The translations under genes and the position numbers were made by a program. A stretch of DNA of 64,000 nt from Paenibacillus wulumuqiensis (GTDB lineage Bacteria > Bacillota > Bacilli > Paenibacillales > Paenibacillaceae), in the NCBI RefSeq assembly GCF_000971965.1, contig NZ_LAQP01000016.1:148573-212572 (forward strand), in the 5' to 3' direction. This document shows, one piece after another, positions 53,288 through 61,407 of the stretch (its first letter is position 1; every line of letters begins with the position of its first letter). A model generated the notes under the pieces. It did no database searches. It saw only the letters and a list, made by a program, of their open reading frames with translations, and was not told the DNA's origin.

Positions 53288-54238
53288 TTGAGTACATTTA
53301 CAGCTTTTCTGGGTCTGGCTGCTTTTATCGCCATTCTAGTATTTCTTGTTCTTGCTGTCCTGAGTATCATTAAAAAGACTGGCAAAGCCAAGCGAAACTT
53401 CCTGTACAGCGCGGCATCTTTTGTTCTGATGATCATAATGGTGATCGTCTCTCCGGATACACCAGCCGCTCAAAAGGCTCCTGCTGCCGAAACTGCCCAG
53501 CCGGCGGTAGCTGCTGTTCCCGAGACCAAAGAGAAAGAAGTAACAGCAGCTGCCGTACCACCTACAGAACAACCGGCCGCTGCAGATCAGCAAGCCCAAA
53601 TAGATGCTGACAAGCAAAAAGCACAGGCAGCAGAACAGGCCCGAATAGAGGCTGAGGCAAAGAAAAAAGCGGACGCAGCTGCCAAAGAAGCAGCAGACAA
53701 GAAAGCGGCAGAGGCAGCCCAAAAAGCCGCAGCTGCGGCCAAAGCCAAAGCTGCCAAAGAAGCGGCAGCGAAAGCCATTCCCGGAACAATCGGTATGACC
53801 CCGAACCAGTTCAGAACTGCCTTTAACAAAAGCAGTGCAGAAGTCGGTATGGATCTGAACCTTCCACAGCCTACGATCGAGTCGGGGCCTGCACAGAATA
53901 CGTTCCAGTACATGCTCTCCGACAATATCGCCATGACCGGCACGATCAACAAAGCCGATGGATCGGTCAGAGAAATCATGCTGCTCGGCCAGACGGCAGG
54001 ATCATACGAAGAAAGTACAAATTATCTGTTAATTATGGGACTGATCATGAAGACGGTTGATCCTAGCGCTACCAAAGAAGACAATGCCGCCAAAATGAGA
54101 AAGCTTGGACTGATGGATGACAATCTGGAGCTTGCCAATCTGGACAAAAAAGTGATTATTAATGATCTGCGATACAGCATTTCCTATTTGGAAGAGATTG
54201 GACTTATGTTTTATGTGAATGATCCGGACGATAAATAA
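53288..54238 (+). CDS. Membrane-anchored protein with Ala/Lys-rich coiled-coil linker
   Basis: The 316-residue protein starts at TTG with AAGGGG eight bases upstream. It has two N-terminal hydrophobic helices (about 5-27 and 38-56) and a low-complexity region rich in Ala, Lys, Glu and Gln (about 58-167), resembling the extended linker of TolA. A C-terminal domain of about 145 residues (from IPGTIGMTPNQFRTAFNKSS) has a likely alpha/beta fold. The domain would sit outside the cell on a long stalk. The family is not recognised; the linker composition is the clearest feature. A bidirectional terminator follows. Confidence 0.65.
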   Translation: MSTFTAFLGLAAFIAILVFLVLAVLSIIKKTGKAKRNFLYSAASFVLMIIMVIVSPDTPAAQKAPAAETAQPAVAAVPETKEKEVTAAAVPPTEQPAAADQQAQIDADKQKAQAAEQARIEAEAKKKADAAAKEAADKKAAEAAQKAAAAAKAKAAKEAAAKAIPGTIGMTPNQFRTAFNKSSAEVGMDLNLPQPTIESGPAQNTFQYMLSDNIAMTGTINKADGSVREIMLLGQTAGSYEESTNYLLIMGLIMKTVDPSATKEDNAAKMRKLGLMDDNLELANLDKKVIINDLRYSISYLEEIGLMFYVNDPDDK

Positions 54239-54242
54239 AAAT

Positions 54243-54274
54243 AAGGCCCTGTCATCTGCGACAGGGCCTTTTGA
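54243..54274. terminator. Bidirectional terminator between convergent genes
   Basis: AAGGCCCTGTC and GACAGGGCCTT form a perfect 11-pair stem with a six-base loop; short T-rich tracts follow on each strand. Confidence 0.85.
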
Positions 54275-54280
54275 CGTAAA

Positions 54281-55174
54281 TCAGGACTGCAACGATTTCA
54301 ATCTCAAGTTTACTTCGCTGACAAACGTAGATCCCAGCAGCAGAATAGCACCTGCCACCTGCACTAACGTCATAGCCTCACCAATCACCAGTGCAGAGAT
54401 CAGTAATGAGGTCAGCGGGTCCACATAACTCAATATGGCGATACTCTGGCCGTCCAGTCCTTTCATTCCGGAAAAGAACAAGTAGAATCCTACACCTGCA
54501 TGCAGAATTCCCAGCAATACAATCAGGATCAGAGAACTTCCCGACAGCCGGGATAATCCCGAATGTTCTCCCATTATCAACAGAAACGGTACCAGCAGAA
54601 TCGAGGACAATAGGAGCTGTGCAATTGTCGTCTCCATCCCATTCATCCCTTTGATAAACTTGTTGGTCAGCGTCAGAACAGCATAAAATGCTGCTGCAAT
54701 CAGACCATACGCAATCCCAACGAGATGATGCCCATTCTCGTCTTCACGACTGCCGCTCTGCAAGATCAGTATCAGACCCAACAGAGCACCGCAGACACAT
54801 GCTATTTTTTTGAGCGACAGTTTTTCTTTTAGAACCAGCGGGGACAGTACGGTTACCAGTACAGGAGCGAAATAATAGCTCAGCGCTGCATTGGCGATCG
54901 TCGTTTCCTTATACGATTGAAACAGAAAAATCCAGTTGCCACCCAGCGCAAGGCTAGCAATACATAATGCAGCAGCATTCCTTCTCATGTTACGCCAGGA
55001 AACCGGACTCTTCGTCAGGATCGAAATAAGAAACAACAACAGACTGCCAATCAGACTCATGGATAAAGCTATTTCAATCGAACTTAATTCAATATACTTA
55101 GCAAAAACACCAACTGCACCAAAAATCACCATCGACAAAATAAAATATAGTTTGGCTTTCACTTTTTTTCCCAC
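54281..55174 (-). CDS. EamA/DMT-superfamily exporter
   Basis: The 297-residue protein has ten membrane helices in two EamA halves. The first contains LYFILSMVIFGAVGVFAKYI and NAALSYYFAPVLVTVLSPLVLKEKLS; the second contains GIAYGLIAAAFYAVLTLTNKFI and AILSYVDPLTSLLISALVIGE, both ending in the characteristic P-x-x-x-x-L-x-x-E type motif. It is probably an exporter of metabolites or drugs. GTG codons at 55174 and 55162 are both possible starts; the second overlaps the stop of an eight-codon frame (ATG at 55185) as GTGA. The ribosome binding site is weak, and an upstream leader peptide with hairpins suggests regulated translation. Confidence 0.85.
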   Translation of the reverse strand: MGKKVKAKLYFILSMVIFGAVGVFAKYIELSSIEIALSMSLIGSLLLFLISILTKSPVSWRNMRRNAAALCIASLALGGNWIFLFQSYKETTIANAALSYYFAPVLVTVLSPLVLKEKLSLKKIACVCGALLGLILILQSGSREDENGHHLVGIAYGLIAAAFYAVLTLTNKFIKGMNGMETTIAQLLLSSILLVPFLLIMGEHSGLSRLSGSSLILIVLLGILHAGVGFYLFFSGMKGLDGQSIAILSYVDPLTSLLISALVIGEAMTLVQVAGAILLLGSTFVSEVNLRLKSLQS

Positions 55175-55226
55175 TTTCTACTCATATGTTGGTTAGACCG
55201 ACAAGATATCGTCTGCCACTGCATAC

Positions 55227-55289
55227 AGTAGAATCTATGGAAAAGGGTTCTTATTCAGGTAGATACCTTAACAGTAGATTCCACTGTTA
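55227..55289 (-). promoter_or_regulatory. Alternative hairpins between leader peptide and DMT exporter gene
   Basis: TAACAGT (55269-55275) and ACTGTTA (55283-55289) make one hairpin overlapping the leader stop codon. The same region (55275-55285) can instead pair 10 of 11 bases with 55227-55237. The two pairings exclude each other, as in ribosome-controlled attenuators. Confidence 0.5.
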
Positions 55290-55322
55290 GCGTACTACCG
55301 GCGGCGCGATTGAAGTATACAT
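55287..55322 (-). CDS. Leader peptide upstream of the DMT exporter gene
   Basis: An ATG seven bases after AAAGGAG encodes the 11-residue peptide MYTSIAPPVVR, then TAA. It lies about 110 bases upstream of the exporter gene, and its stop codon is inside a hairpin arm. Consecutive prolines are known to slow ribosomes, so the peptide may sense an antibiotic or translational stress and control the exporter. Size, strong ribosome binding site and hairpins support a leader peptide; the inducer is unknown. Confidence 0.55.
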   Translation of the reverse strand: MYTSIAPPVVR

Positions 55323-55830
55323 ATTCATTCTCCTTTATGTTTGTTATTTGGTTTTAATCTTTGTAGGGCTGATTTTCGAGTGTTATAAAGCATTTCAGGC
55401 TAAATGATTACTGACAGTATACCAGCTTCTATCTGAAAATGCTGAAGTAGATGTACCATTTAAATAGTCTCTGAATCTGATTTTTTTACAAAATGAGTCT
55501 CTATCATATCGCATTCATACCTTTTTTGCATATACACGAAATGCAATAACCCCTATCACACCTGCCGTCCTATAACCTAAATATTACCCGTTCATAATAT
55601 AAGTCTATAGTTGACTATCCTCCTTGTTGCAATTGCGATATAATATTCTTTTGGAGAAAGGAGGAAATCCGATACGTTTTTAACACAGATGCCAATAAAC
55701 AGGATACTGCATCTGTACAAGCTTTCGGCAAGCCGGTTGTTACAGGATATAGAAGTCTTTTACATATAAGCTTTAGGCAGATATTGATAGATATGAACAA
55801 GCTTCAACGGGATATTTCAGACAGCCGGCT
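55323..55830. other. AT-rich region between DMT leader and RDD genes
   Basis: No reliable gene is seen. On the plus strand a TATAAT at about 55635 is followed by AAAGGAGG at 55657, but no conventional start codon opens a useful frame after it. A 60-codon frame on the opposite strand lacks a ribosome binding site. Confidence 0.4.
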
Positions 55831-55850
55831 TTTTGCATATATATGCAAAA
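55831..55850. promoter_or_regulatory. 20-base perfect palindrome upstream of the RDD gene
   Basis: TTTTGCATATATATGCAAAA is perfectly self-complementary and is flanked by GCTTCA and TGAAGC, which extend the hairpin. It lies 52 bases before the first RDD gene. It could be an operator or an RNA hairpin in the leader. Confidence 0.45.
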
Positions 55851-55902
55851 CAGCTGAAGCACGCAATAGCATACAGCAAAAGTGATGGAGGAATACTTAG
55901 CA

Positions 55903-56550
55903 ATGATGAATGAACAACCCGCTCCCGATGCGGTAAATCGGATGTATGAACAGAGAATGTATGGTCAAGGCAATGTACAAGCACAAAAAGGGATTCATGC
56001 CGGCTTCTGGAAACGATTCCTAGCGATATGCATCGATGCTGTTATTTACATGGTTATCTTTTTTATCGTAATGCGCAGCATTGACTTGTTCGGTAATCTC
56101 AAAGGTTATATCAGCACCGATCATTCGTACAGTGACGCTTCGACTGGCCAGACTGTGTATATCTTTACCTCTTTAATATTGGTTTTCTTTTTGAGGGTGA
56201 TTTTTCCGTGGTTGTATTTTAGCCTGTTTGAAAAGTCCAAATACCAGGCAACACCGGGCAAAATGGCAGTTGGTCTTATAGTCGTGGATCAGTATTACCG
56301 TCCTCTACGCTTTGGCCGGGCAAGCGGACGCTACTGGGCCAAGTTTCTCAGTACGCTTCCCTTCGGCATTGGTTATATGCTGGCAGGATGGACAGCACGC
56401 AAACAGGGCATCCATGATCTGGTGGCCAGTACGTATGTCATTAACAAAGATGCCCTTCCTCAACTGGAGCAGCAGCGGCTTGAATATGAGCAGCATGTGC
56501 AGCAGTTCAACACCCAGCAGGGAGCACAGCCATCCATGCAGGAAAACTAA
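55903..56550 (+). CDS. RDD-family membrane protein, copy 1
   Basis: The 215-residue protein has an N-terminal 35-residue hydrophilic part, then the RDD start GFWKRFLAICIDAVIYMVIFFIVM and three membrane segments. It also has WLYFSLFEKSKYQATPGKMAVGLIVVD with the usual TPGK motif, and a C-terminal basic/Gln tail. RDD proteins are small membrane proteins that may act as sodium-proton antiporters or partners. The start at ATG-ATG behind GGAGG matches that of the second copy 50 bases downstream. The two copies are paralogous by length and motifs. Confidence 0.8.
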   Translation: MMNEQPAPDAVNRMYEQRMYGQGNVQAQKGIHAGFWKRFLAICIDAVIYMVIFFIVMRSIDLFGNLKGYISTDHSYSDASTGQTVYIFTSLILVFFLRVIFPWLYFSLFEKSKYQATPGKMAVGLIVVDQYYRPLRFGRASGRYWAKFLSTLPFGIGYMLAGWTARKQGIHDLVASTYVINKDALPQLEQQRLEYEQHVQQFNTQQGAQPSMQEN

Positions 56551-56600
56551 AACAATAAAAAGGTATATACACAATATGTGATTTTGGAGGAATACTAACT

Positions 56601-57242
56601 ATGATGAATGAGCCCGCAGCTGCCCATGCAGCAAACAACATGTACGACCAGAGGCAGTACCAGCAGCATCCAGGAGACGAATGGAAAGATCTTCATGCCG
56701 GATTCTGGAAAAGATTCCTGGCGATATGCATTGATTTCTTTATCCTGATTTTGGCGCTTGGCAGTATTGTAGGCATCACTATTCTGATCGGTAATCTGAA
56801 TGGTTACTTTGACAGCAATCAAACCTATGAATCTGCCACAACCGGAGAGCAGGTCTTCGGTGCACTGTTGCCTTTTGTGTTCATCCTGCTAAGACTGGTA
56901 TGTCCCTGGTTGTATTTTAGCCTGTTTGAAAAGTCCAAATATCATGCGACACCCGGTAAAATGGTGCTTGGCCTCGTAGCGGTAGATCAGTATTATCGTC
57001 CATTGAGCTTTGGCCGGGCCAGCGGTCGGTACTGGGCAAAATGGCTAAACGAATTCACGCTTTATATTGGTTATATGATGGCTGGCTGGACGACATACAA
57101 GCAGGGAATGCATGATATGATCGCCAGTACTTATGTAGTGGATAAGCATGCACTGCAGCGGCTGCATGAACAGCAGCGTGAATACGAGCAGCAGCTCCAG
57201 GAGTACAACGCCCGGATGGGTACACAGAATATGAATGTCTAA
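56601..57242 (+). CDS. RDD-family membrane protein, copy 2
   Basis: The 213-residue protein is a clear paralogue of its upstream neighbour: the same opening MMNEPAAAHAANNMYDQRQY, GFWKRFLAICIDFFILILAL, WLYFSLFEKSKYHATPGKMVLGLVAVDQYYRPL and FGRASGRYWAKWLNE. The order of membrane segments is identical. GGAGG precedes the ATG by ten bases and the genes are 50 bases apart, so they form a two-gene unit that probably arose by tandem duplication. A terminator follows. Confidence 0.82.
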   Translation: MMNEPAAAHAANNMYDQRQYQQHPGDEWKDLHAGFWKRFLAICIDFFILILALGSIVGITILIGNLNGYFDSNQTYESATTGEQVFGALLPFVFILLRLVCPWLYFSLFEKSKYHATPGKMVLGLVAVDQYYRPLSFGRASGRYWAKWLNEFTLYIGYMMAGWTTYKQGMHDMIASTYVVDKHALQRLHEQQREYEQQLQEYNARMGTQNMNV

Positions 57243-57252
57243 AATAACCAAA

Positions 57253-57286
57253 ACAAAGAGGCGACCTTCCCTGGCCGCCTCTTTGT
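57253..57286. terminator. Bidirectional terminator after the RDD genes
   Basis: ACAAAGAGGCG and CGCCTCTTTGT form an 11-pair stem with a central CC/GG pairing in the loop. It also serves the convergent ydhG-like gene. Confidence 0.85.
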
Positions 57287-57367
57287 GCTGTAACAATTGC
57301 CTGCCCAGCACCTGTTCATTGCTTCATGACTTCACGGCTATACATCATGCAGCAGGATGAAGATAGT

Positions 57368-57739
57368 TTACTGCCGCCAGAACGTCGTACAATCTTTTTT
57401 ATCGGAAATATTGAACTTTATCACTTCCTGCAACAGTGCAAAGTCCACAGGACTTTTCCAGGGGATGCGAAACAGCTGGTGGGTATGCGTATAACCCGCC
57501 TGTACGATTCGATCTGCAAACTGATGGATGCCCGCCTTTTCCGGAGCGACAGACAGGTGCTGCTTAGCTACACTGAACGCAATAATAAAGGTCTCGTGAT
57601 CCGTGAACATGGGCTGGTTCCAGGCGATTTTGGGAACGAGATCGGGAAAAGTCTCACCTACCCAGGACAATACATACTCCGTGCGTTCCCGCTGCAATGG
57701 ATCGTCAACCGAATTCAGGTATTCCGCAAAAACTTCCAT
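57368..57739 (-). CDS. YdhG-like iron chaperone (DUF1801)
   Basis: The 123-residue protein equals Bacillus YdhG in length and layout: MEVFAEYLNSVDDPLQRERT at the start, FPDLVPKIAWNQPMFTDHETFIIAFSVAKQHLSVAPEK in the middle and FNISDKKDCTTFWRQ at the end. Bacillus YdhG has been described as a frataxin-like protein that supplies iron for cofactor assembly. AGGAGG lies eight bases before this ATG; a longer frame is possible but unneeded. It is a single gene. Confidence 0.85.
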   Translation of the reverse strand: MEVFAEYLNSVDDPLQRERTEYVLSWVGETFPDLVPKIAWNQPMFTDHETFIIAFSVAKQHLSVAPEKAGIHQFADRIVQAGYTHTHQLFRIPWKSPVDFALLQEVIKFNISDKKDCTTFWRQ

Positions 57740-57984
57740 GGGTTTGCCCTCCTGAATAACCATTTTGGGATTGCTGTTCCCATCATTTGTCTGGAGCTGC
57801 AGCATACGATTCCGGTCACGATGGGTTTCTTTCAGTTTGAATAATCCGGCTTCATTTTACAAGTACTTTGTCTAATTATAGCTTCTATATGTACTTATTT
57901 AGCCGCAGGATGGTTTGCAGTCATATCGGTAATTATTTACCGGGAAATAGTTCTTTTCTGCGATCCTGTCCTGAATAACAGTAT

Positions 57985-58031
57985 AAAAGGCATAACCAGC
58001 ATCTTCCGTGAAGAATGCAGTTATGCCTTTT
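57985..58031 (-). terminator. Terminator of the xylanase gene
   Basis: AAAAGGCATAAC and GTTATGCCTTTT form a 12-pair stem with a 23-base loop; the minus strand continues TTTTATAC. It lies about 90 bases beyond the xylanase stop codon. Confidence 0.78.
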
Positions 58032-58120
58032 GGATATTCCATGCTTGGAATCAAGCATATAGATATTGAAATCAGCATACAGAGCAGGTCAGAACTTGTA
58101 TTACAAGGGCAGGATCTGCC

Positions 58121-58759
58121 TTACCATACCGTCACATTGGAGCTGCCGCTGCTCTTGTACCCTTCGGTCGCCATCACCTGATACGACCAGGTGCTGCCCA
58201 GGTTCATGCCATGGCTCGCCCATGCCTTCACATGATTGCTAAAGGTAATGGTCGCATTGCTGCCGGTCGGACGCTTCGTCTGGCGTACACTCCAGTACTG
58301 GGTGAATGTCTTGTGATCGCCTTCAATCGAAGGTGCGTCATAACGGGTCGTTGTATAAATGTCATACACGCCGCCGTCACTGGTGACCGTACCTTTGTAT
58401 GTACCAGTCGGACGGTACGTTCCCCAGCTGTCGACCACATAATATTCGATCAGTGAATTGCGTGTCCAGCCGTACAGGGTCAGATATCCGTTGCCGGATG
58501 GTGCCCACTGACCTGCGTTGTAATTGACCACCCGGTTCGGTGAGCCGGTCGTCCAGCCTTTGCCCACTACAAAGTTGCCGGTATTTTGCCAGTTGACACT
58601 GTAATTGCCGCCTGCGCCATTCACTGCATTGACCGTACCGCCGCCATCGGTCCAGTTTTGCCAATAATCGGTAGCTGCACTGGATGTCGCTGCAAACACG
58701 CTGGAACTCATGGAAATAGCAAGAATGGTAGTCAGGAATTTCTTTTTGAATGTAGACAT
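58121..58759 (-). CDS. xynA: Endo-1,4-beta-xylanase, glycoside hydrolase family 11
   Basis: The 212-residue secreted enzyme has a signal peptide ([20 protein letters not shown]) and a single GH11 beta-jelly-roll domain of about 183 residues. The catalytic nucleophile is the Glu in [11 protein letters not shown] (about 106) and the acid/base is the Glu in [11 protein letters not shown] (about 200). SWGTYRPTG and the thumb [18 protein letters not shown] are also present. It hydrolyses xylan outside the cell and has no added binding module. A cre-like site precedes it, so glucose repression is expected. Confidence 0.97.
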   Translation of the reverse strand: MSTFKKKFLTTILAISMSSSVFAATSSAATDYWQNWTDGGGTVNAVNGAGGNYSVNWQNTGNFVVGKGWTTGSPNRVVNYNAGQWAPSGNGYLTLYGWTRNSLIEYYVVDSWGTYRPTGTYKGTVTSDGGVYDIYTTTRYDAPSIEGDHKTFTQYWSVRQTKRPTGSNATITFSNHVKAWASHGMNLGSTWSYQVMATEGYKSSGSSNVTVW

Positions 58760-58787
58760 ATTCTGCCTCCTCTAAGGAATAAGGTTA

Positions 58788-58801
58788 TGGTACCGCTTAC
58801 A
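58788..58801. promoter_or_regulatory. cre-like CcpA site upstream of xynA
   Basis: On the minus strand TGTAAGCGGTACCA fits the cre consensus TGWAANCGNTNWCA at all but one position. It lies 29 bases before the xynA start, downstream of a TATAAT at about 58823, the place where CcpA blocks transcription. Confidence 0.65.
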
Positions 58802-59208
58802 AAATCGCTTATGCAAAGTCATTATTATAGCGATAGCCATACTTTAAATATACCATATTAAGTAACAAAAACCTTTTCTAACATGTTGATTTCAACATAT
58901 AATATAAGCGAACTTGAATAGGATATGGAGCATAACAGCGGTATTGCTCATGTATGGCAGTGAATTGAACGGGGTTCTGGGCTGCTGCCCATACAGTTGC
59001 CGTTCGGATAGAAGACAACCTGGTGGTTCTGCCAAATATGTGGAAGCAGCACAAAAGGCTGCCGAAAAATCGACAGCCTCCAGCGGCATTTCTCATGATA
59101 TTTATGGTCATTTATGGTCGGATAAAGAGGCAATTACGGGTAGATCACTGCAGTTGTGAATGTGTACAGATGTAGGCAGGGATATCTGCAGAGTCAGTTA
59201 TCGATGCA
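58802..59208. other. Gap upstream of xynA
   Basis: It holds the xynA promoter near its left end and a palindrome ATGTTGATTTCAACAT at about 58882. A plus-strand frame without ribosome binding site ends with DIYGHLWSDKEA, faintly like the end of a tyrosine recombinase, but is too weak to call. Confidence 0.4.
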
Positions 59209-59778
59209 TCAGCATTTCCCCAATCGCAGTTCATAAAAGTACTGCACAATCGGATGCTTGAGCTTGATCGTGCTGCTCATGCTCAGAATCCGCTTTTTGC
59301 CTACGCGGCGATCCATCAGTGCCAGAATATTCAGCAGGATATCGCTGCTTTCCAGGCTGTCTTCGATGGAACTAGCCAGAAAGCGGGTAGCGACCGCAGT
59401 AAAGTTGGACTTGCTCAGTGCCGTCTGCGCGGCGAGGATCTCTTTGGCATAGGTGGTGATTTTGCGGTTTCGCGCCATAATCTTCATCCGCTCTTCCGGA
59501 ACGTTACCGCCCGTTTCTTTGCGGATCGCTTCAATCTCTTCCGGGCTGACCGGAATCTGCAGCTCCGGGTCGTTCTTGATCTCCATCTCGCTCTGATACC
59601 AGCGGATCGGGCTGGTCTTGTCGTTCATGTTGAATATGTTTTTCTTGTCTACGGTAATGTAGCAGTTTCCCGATTTGCCGGTCATATAACTGTAACTGGT
59701 CGCCCGGTACTCCACTCTTCCATCCAGCGCAGGAGCCAGAAAGCTCTCCAGGTTTTGCTTTAATTTACTCCAGGACAT
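59209..59778 (-). CDS. Hypothetical protein, SF0329-like
   Basis: The 189-residue soluble protein begins MSWSKLKQNLESFLAPALDGRVEYRATSY, followed by GNCYITVDKKNIFNM and a helical C-terminal half. The opening is like that of a family of uncharacterised bacterial proteins sometimes named SF0329. No catalytic motif is visible. Ribosome binding site AGGAGG precedes the ATG. It lies alone between gaps of about 245 bases on one side and 450 on the other. Confidence 0.6.
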   Translation of the reverse strand: MSWSKLKQNLESFLAPALDGRVEYRATSYSYMTGKSGNCYITVDKKNIFNMNDKTSPIRWYQSEMEIKNDPELQIPVSPEEIEAIRKETGGNVPEERMKIMARNRKITTYAKEILAAQTALSKSNFTAVATRFLASSIEDSLESSDILLNILALMDRRVGKKRILSMSSTIKLKHPIVQYFYELRLGKC

Positions 59779-59970
59779 GTATCCTCCTATATTCTCCAGG
59801 CTGAACCACTGTTCAGCTGTCTTTATGAAATCATATGGTTTAATAATAACTCATAATCATAGAATATAGGAACTTGTTACAGTACTCCCAATCCTTCTGC
59901 TAATAAGTTTCAGTTTCTGAATATCAATTTCCATTTCAAATTCCCTTCTTTCATTTCTTTATAAATAAAT

Positions 59971-60012
59971 GCGGGAACGCCCCATGCAACTTGTGCACAG
60001 TAACATTCCCGC
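59971..60012 (-). terminator. Weak terminator downstream of the Dus gene
   Basis: GCGGGAA and TTCCCGC pair with a 28-base loop; the minus strand continues ATTTATTTAT, a weak T-rich tail. Confidence 0.5.
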
Positions 60013-60023
60013 CTGCCATACCT

Positions 60024-61007
60024 TTAATATTCTTCCACCGTCTCCATCTGCTTCGCCATAAACCCATCCAGCATCGCCCGTACTTCATCGGTCGACCGGG
60101 CACTCATCAGCTCATTGCGCAGCTCGCTCGCTCCGCGGAATCCTCGAACATAGATTTTGAAAAAGCGTGGCAGCGGTTTGAACGAACGCGGTTCAATCAC
60201 CGAATACTTGTCATGCAGATCCATATGGAGTCGCAGCAGATCCAGCAGTTCCTGACTGGTGTGCTCTCTCGCTTCCTGCTCAAATGCAAACGGATTACTG
60301 AAAATCCCGCGTCCGATCATCACTCCGTCGACACCGTACTTTTCTACCAGCTCCAACCCGGCTGCACGGTCGGCAATATCGCCATTAATCGTCAGCAGCG
60401 TATTCGGTGCGATCTCGTCCCGCAGCTTTTTGATCTCCGGAATCAGCTCCCAGTGGGCAGGCACCTTGCTCATCTCGTCCCGCGTCCGCAGATGAATCGA
60501 CAGATTCACAATGTCCTGCTGCAGAATATGGGTCAGCCAGCCGCGCCACTCGTCGACTTCGCTAAAGCCGAGCCGCGTCTTTACGCTGACAGGCAGACCG
60601 CCGGCTTTGGCTGCCTGTATGATCTCCGCTGCCAGCTCGGGACGGCAGATCAGACCGCTGCCTTTACCGTTCTCGGCTACATTCGGCACCGGGCAGCCCA
60701 TGTTGAGATCAATTCCTTTGAAGCCCTGCTCTGCCATGCCGATACTCATCTGCCGGAAATACTCCGGCTTGTCTCCCCAGATATGCGCCACCATCGGCTG
60801 CTCATCCTCGGTGAACATAAGCCGTCCACGCACACTGTGATGCCCTTCCGGATGACAGTAACTCTCCGTATTCGCAAATTCGGTAAAAAACACATCCGGT
60901 CTGGCCGCTGCACTCACGACATGACGAAAAACAACATCCGTCACATCTTCCATCGGTGCCAGTATAAAAAATGGCTTGGGTAAATCACGCCAAAAATTGT
61001 CTGTCAT
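60024..61007 (-). CDS. tRNA-dihydrouridine synthase family protein
   Basis: The 327-residue flavoenzyme has the Dus TIM barrel with [15 protein letters not shown] at the start, FTEFANTE, and [22 protein letters not shown], which carries the catalytic Cys (about residue 104). [17 protein letters not shown] (HxR-type motif with Leu in place of Gly), NGDI and [13 protein letters not shown] follow. It reduces uridine in the D-loop of tRNA with FMN and NADPH. The variant residues suggest a subgroup outside classical DusB/DusC. AAAGGAT precedes the ATG. It is a single gene. Confidence 0.9.
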   Translation of the reverse strand: MTDNFWRDLPKPFFILAPMEDVTDVVFRHVVSAAARPDVFFTEFANTESYCHPEGHHSVRGRLMFTEDEQPMVAHIWGDKPEYFRQMSIGMAEQGFKGIDLNMGCPVPNVAENGKGSGLICRPELAAEIIQAAKAGGLPVSVKTRLGFSEVDEWRGWLTHILQQDIVNLSIHLRTRDEMSKVPAHWELIPEIKKLRDEIAPNTLLTINGDIADRAAGLELVEKYGVDGVMIGRGIFSNPFAFEQEAREHTSQELLDLLRLHMDLHDKYSVIEPRSFKPLPRFFKIYVRGFRGASELRNELMSARSTDEVRAMLDGFMAKQMETVEEY

Positions 61008-61362
61008 TTTAAAAATCCTTTCATGGTATATAGCTGTAATTCTTTATCCGTCAAATAAATATATCCCAGTACACACTGGCATATACACGATAACGGTATG
61101 GACCTCAACCATTATACTAGATTGCACAACCAAAACAGAAGATTAATTTCCCTTTTTGAACAAGTTATCAGGCTTTTTTCTGTCAGTAAGCGCTGCATGG
61201 ATGGCTTCTTAATACAGAAGAGAACCTTTTCCTGTCTTATCATGATTCGGAAGCAGCCAGCAGGATGGATAATTGGAAGATTGATCTGTAACATTGAACG
61301 CATATGGTTTCTTTCAGCAAAATAGACATAATTCATTTCCAACCAGCACTATCACCGAACAA
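61008..61362. other. Gene-free gap upstream of the Dus gene
   Basis: Two overlapping 75-codon frames on opposite strands exist here, but neither has a ribosome binding site or a recognisable motif. Nothing else is seen beyond the Dus promoter region. Confidence 0.5.
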
Positions 61363-61399
61363 AAAAGCAGCCGATCCTCTATAAGTATCGGCTGCTTTT
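61363..61399 (-). terminator. Terminator of the amidase-GerMN operon
   Basis: AAAAGCAGCCGAT and ATCGGCTGCTTTT form a perfect 13-pair stem with an 11-base loop; the minus strand continues TTGTTCGG. Confidence 0.9.
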
Positions 61400-61407
61400 G
61401 TATTCAT

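Noticed and set aside
55615..55800. 60-codon minus-strand frame beginning MFISINICLKLICKRL
   Set aside because: No ribosome binding site, composition unlike neighbours, and the region carries a promoter and ribosome binding site on the other strand.
58914..59159. Frame ending in DIYGHLWSDKEA, similar to the end of tyrosine recombinases
   Set aside because: No ribosome binding site, no catalytic residues upstream, and overlapping frames on both strands; likeness limited to about ten residues.
61098..61342. Two overlapping 75-codon frames on opposite strands
   Set aside because: Neither has a ribosome binding site or recognisable motif; both look like chance open frames in an AT-rich gap.
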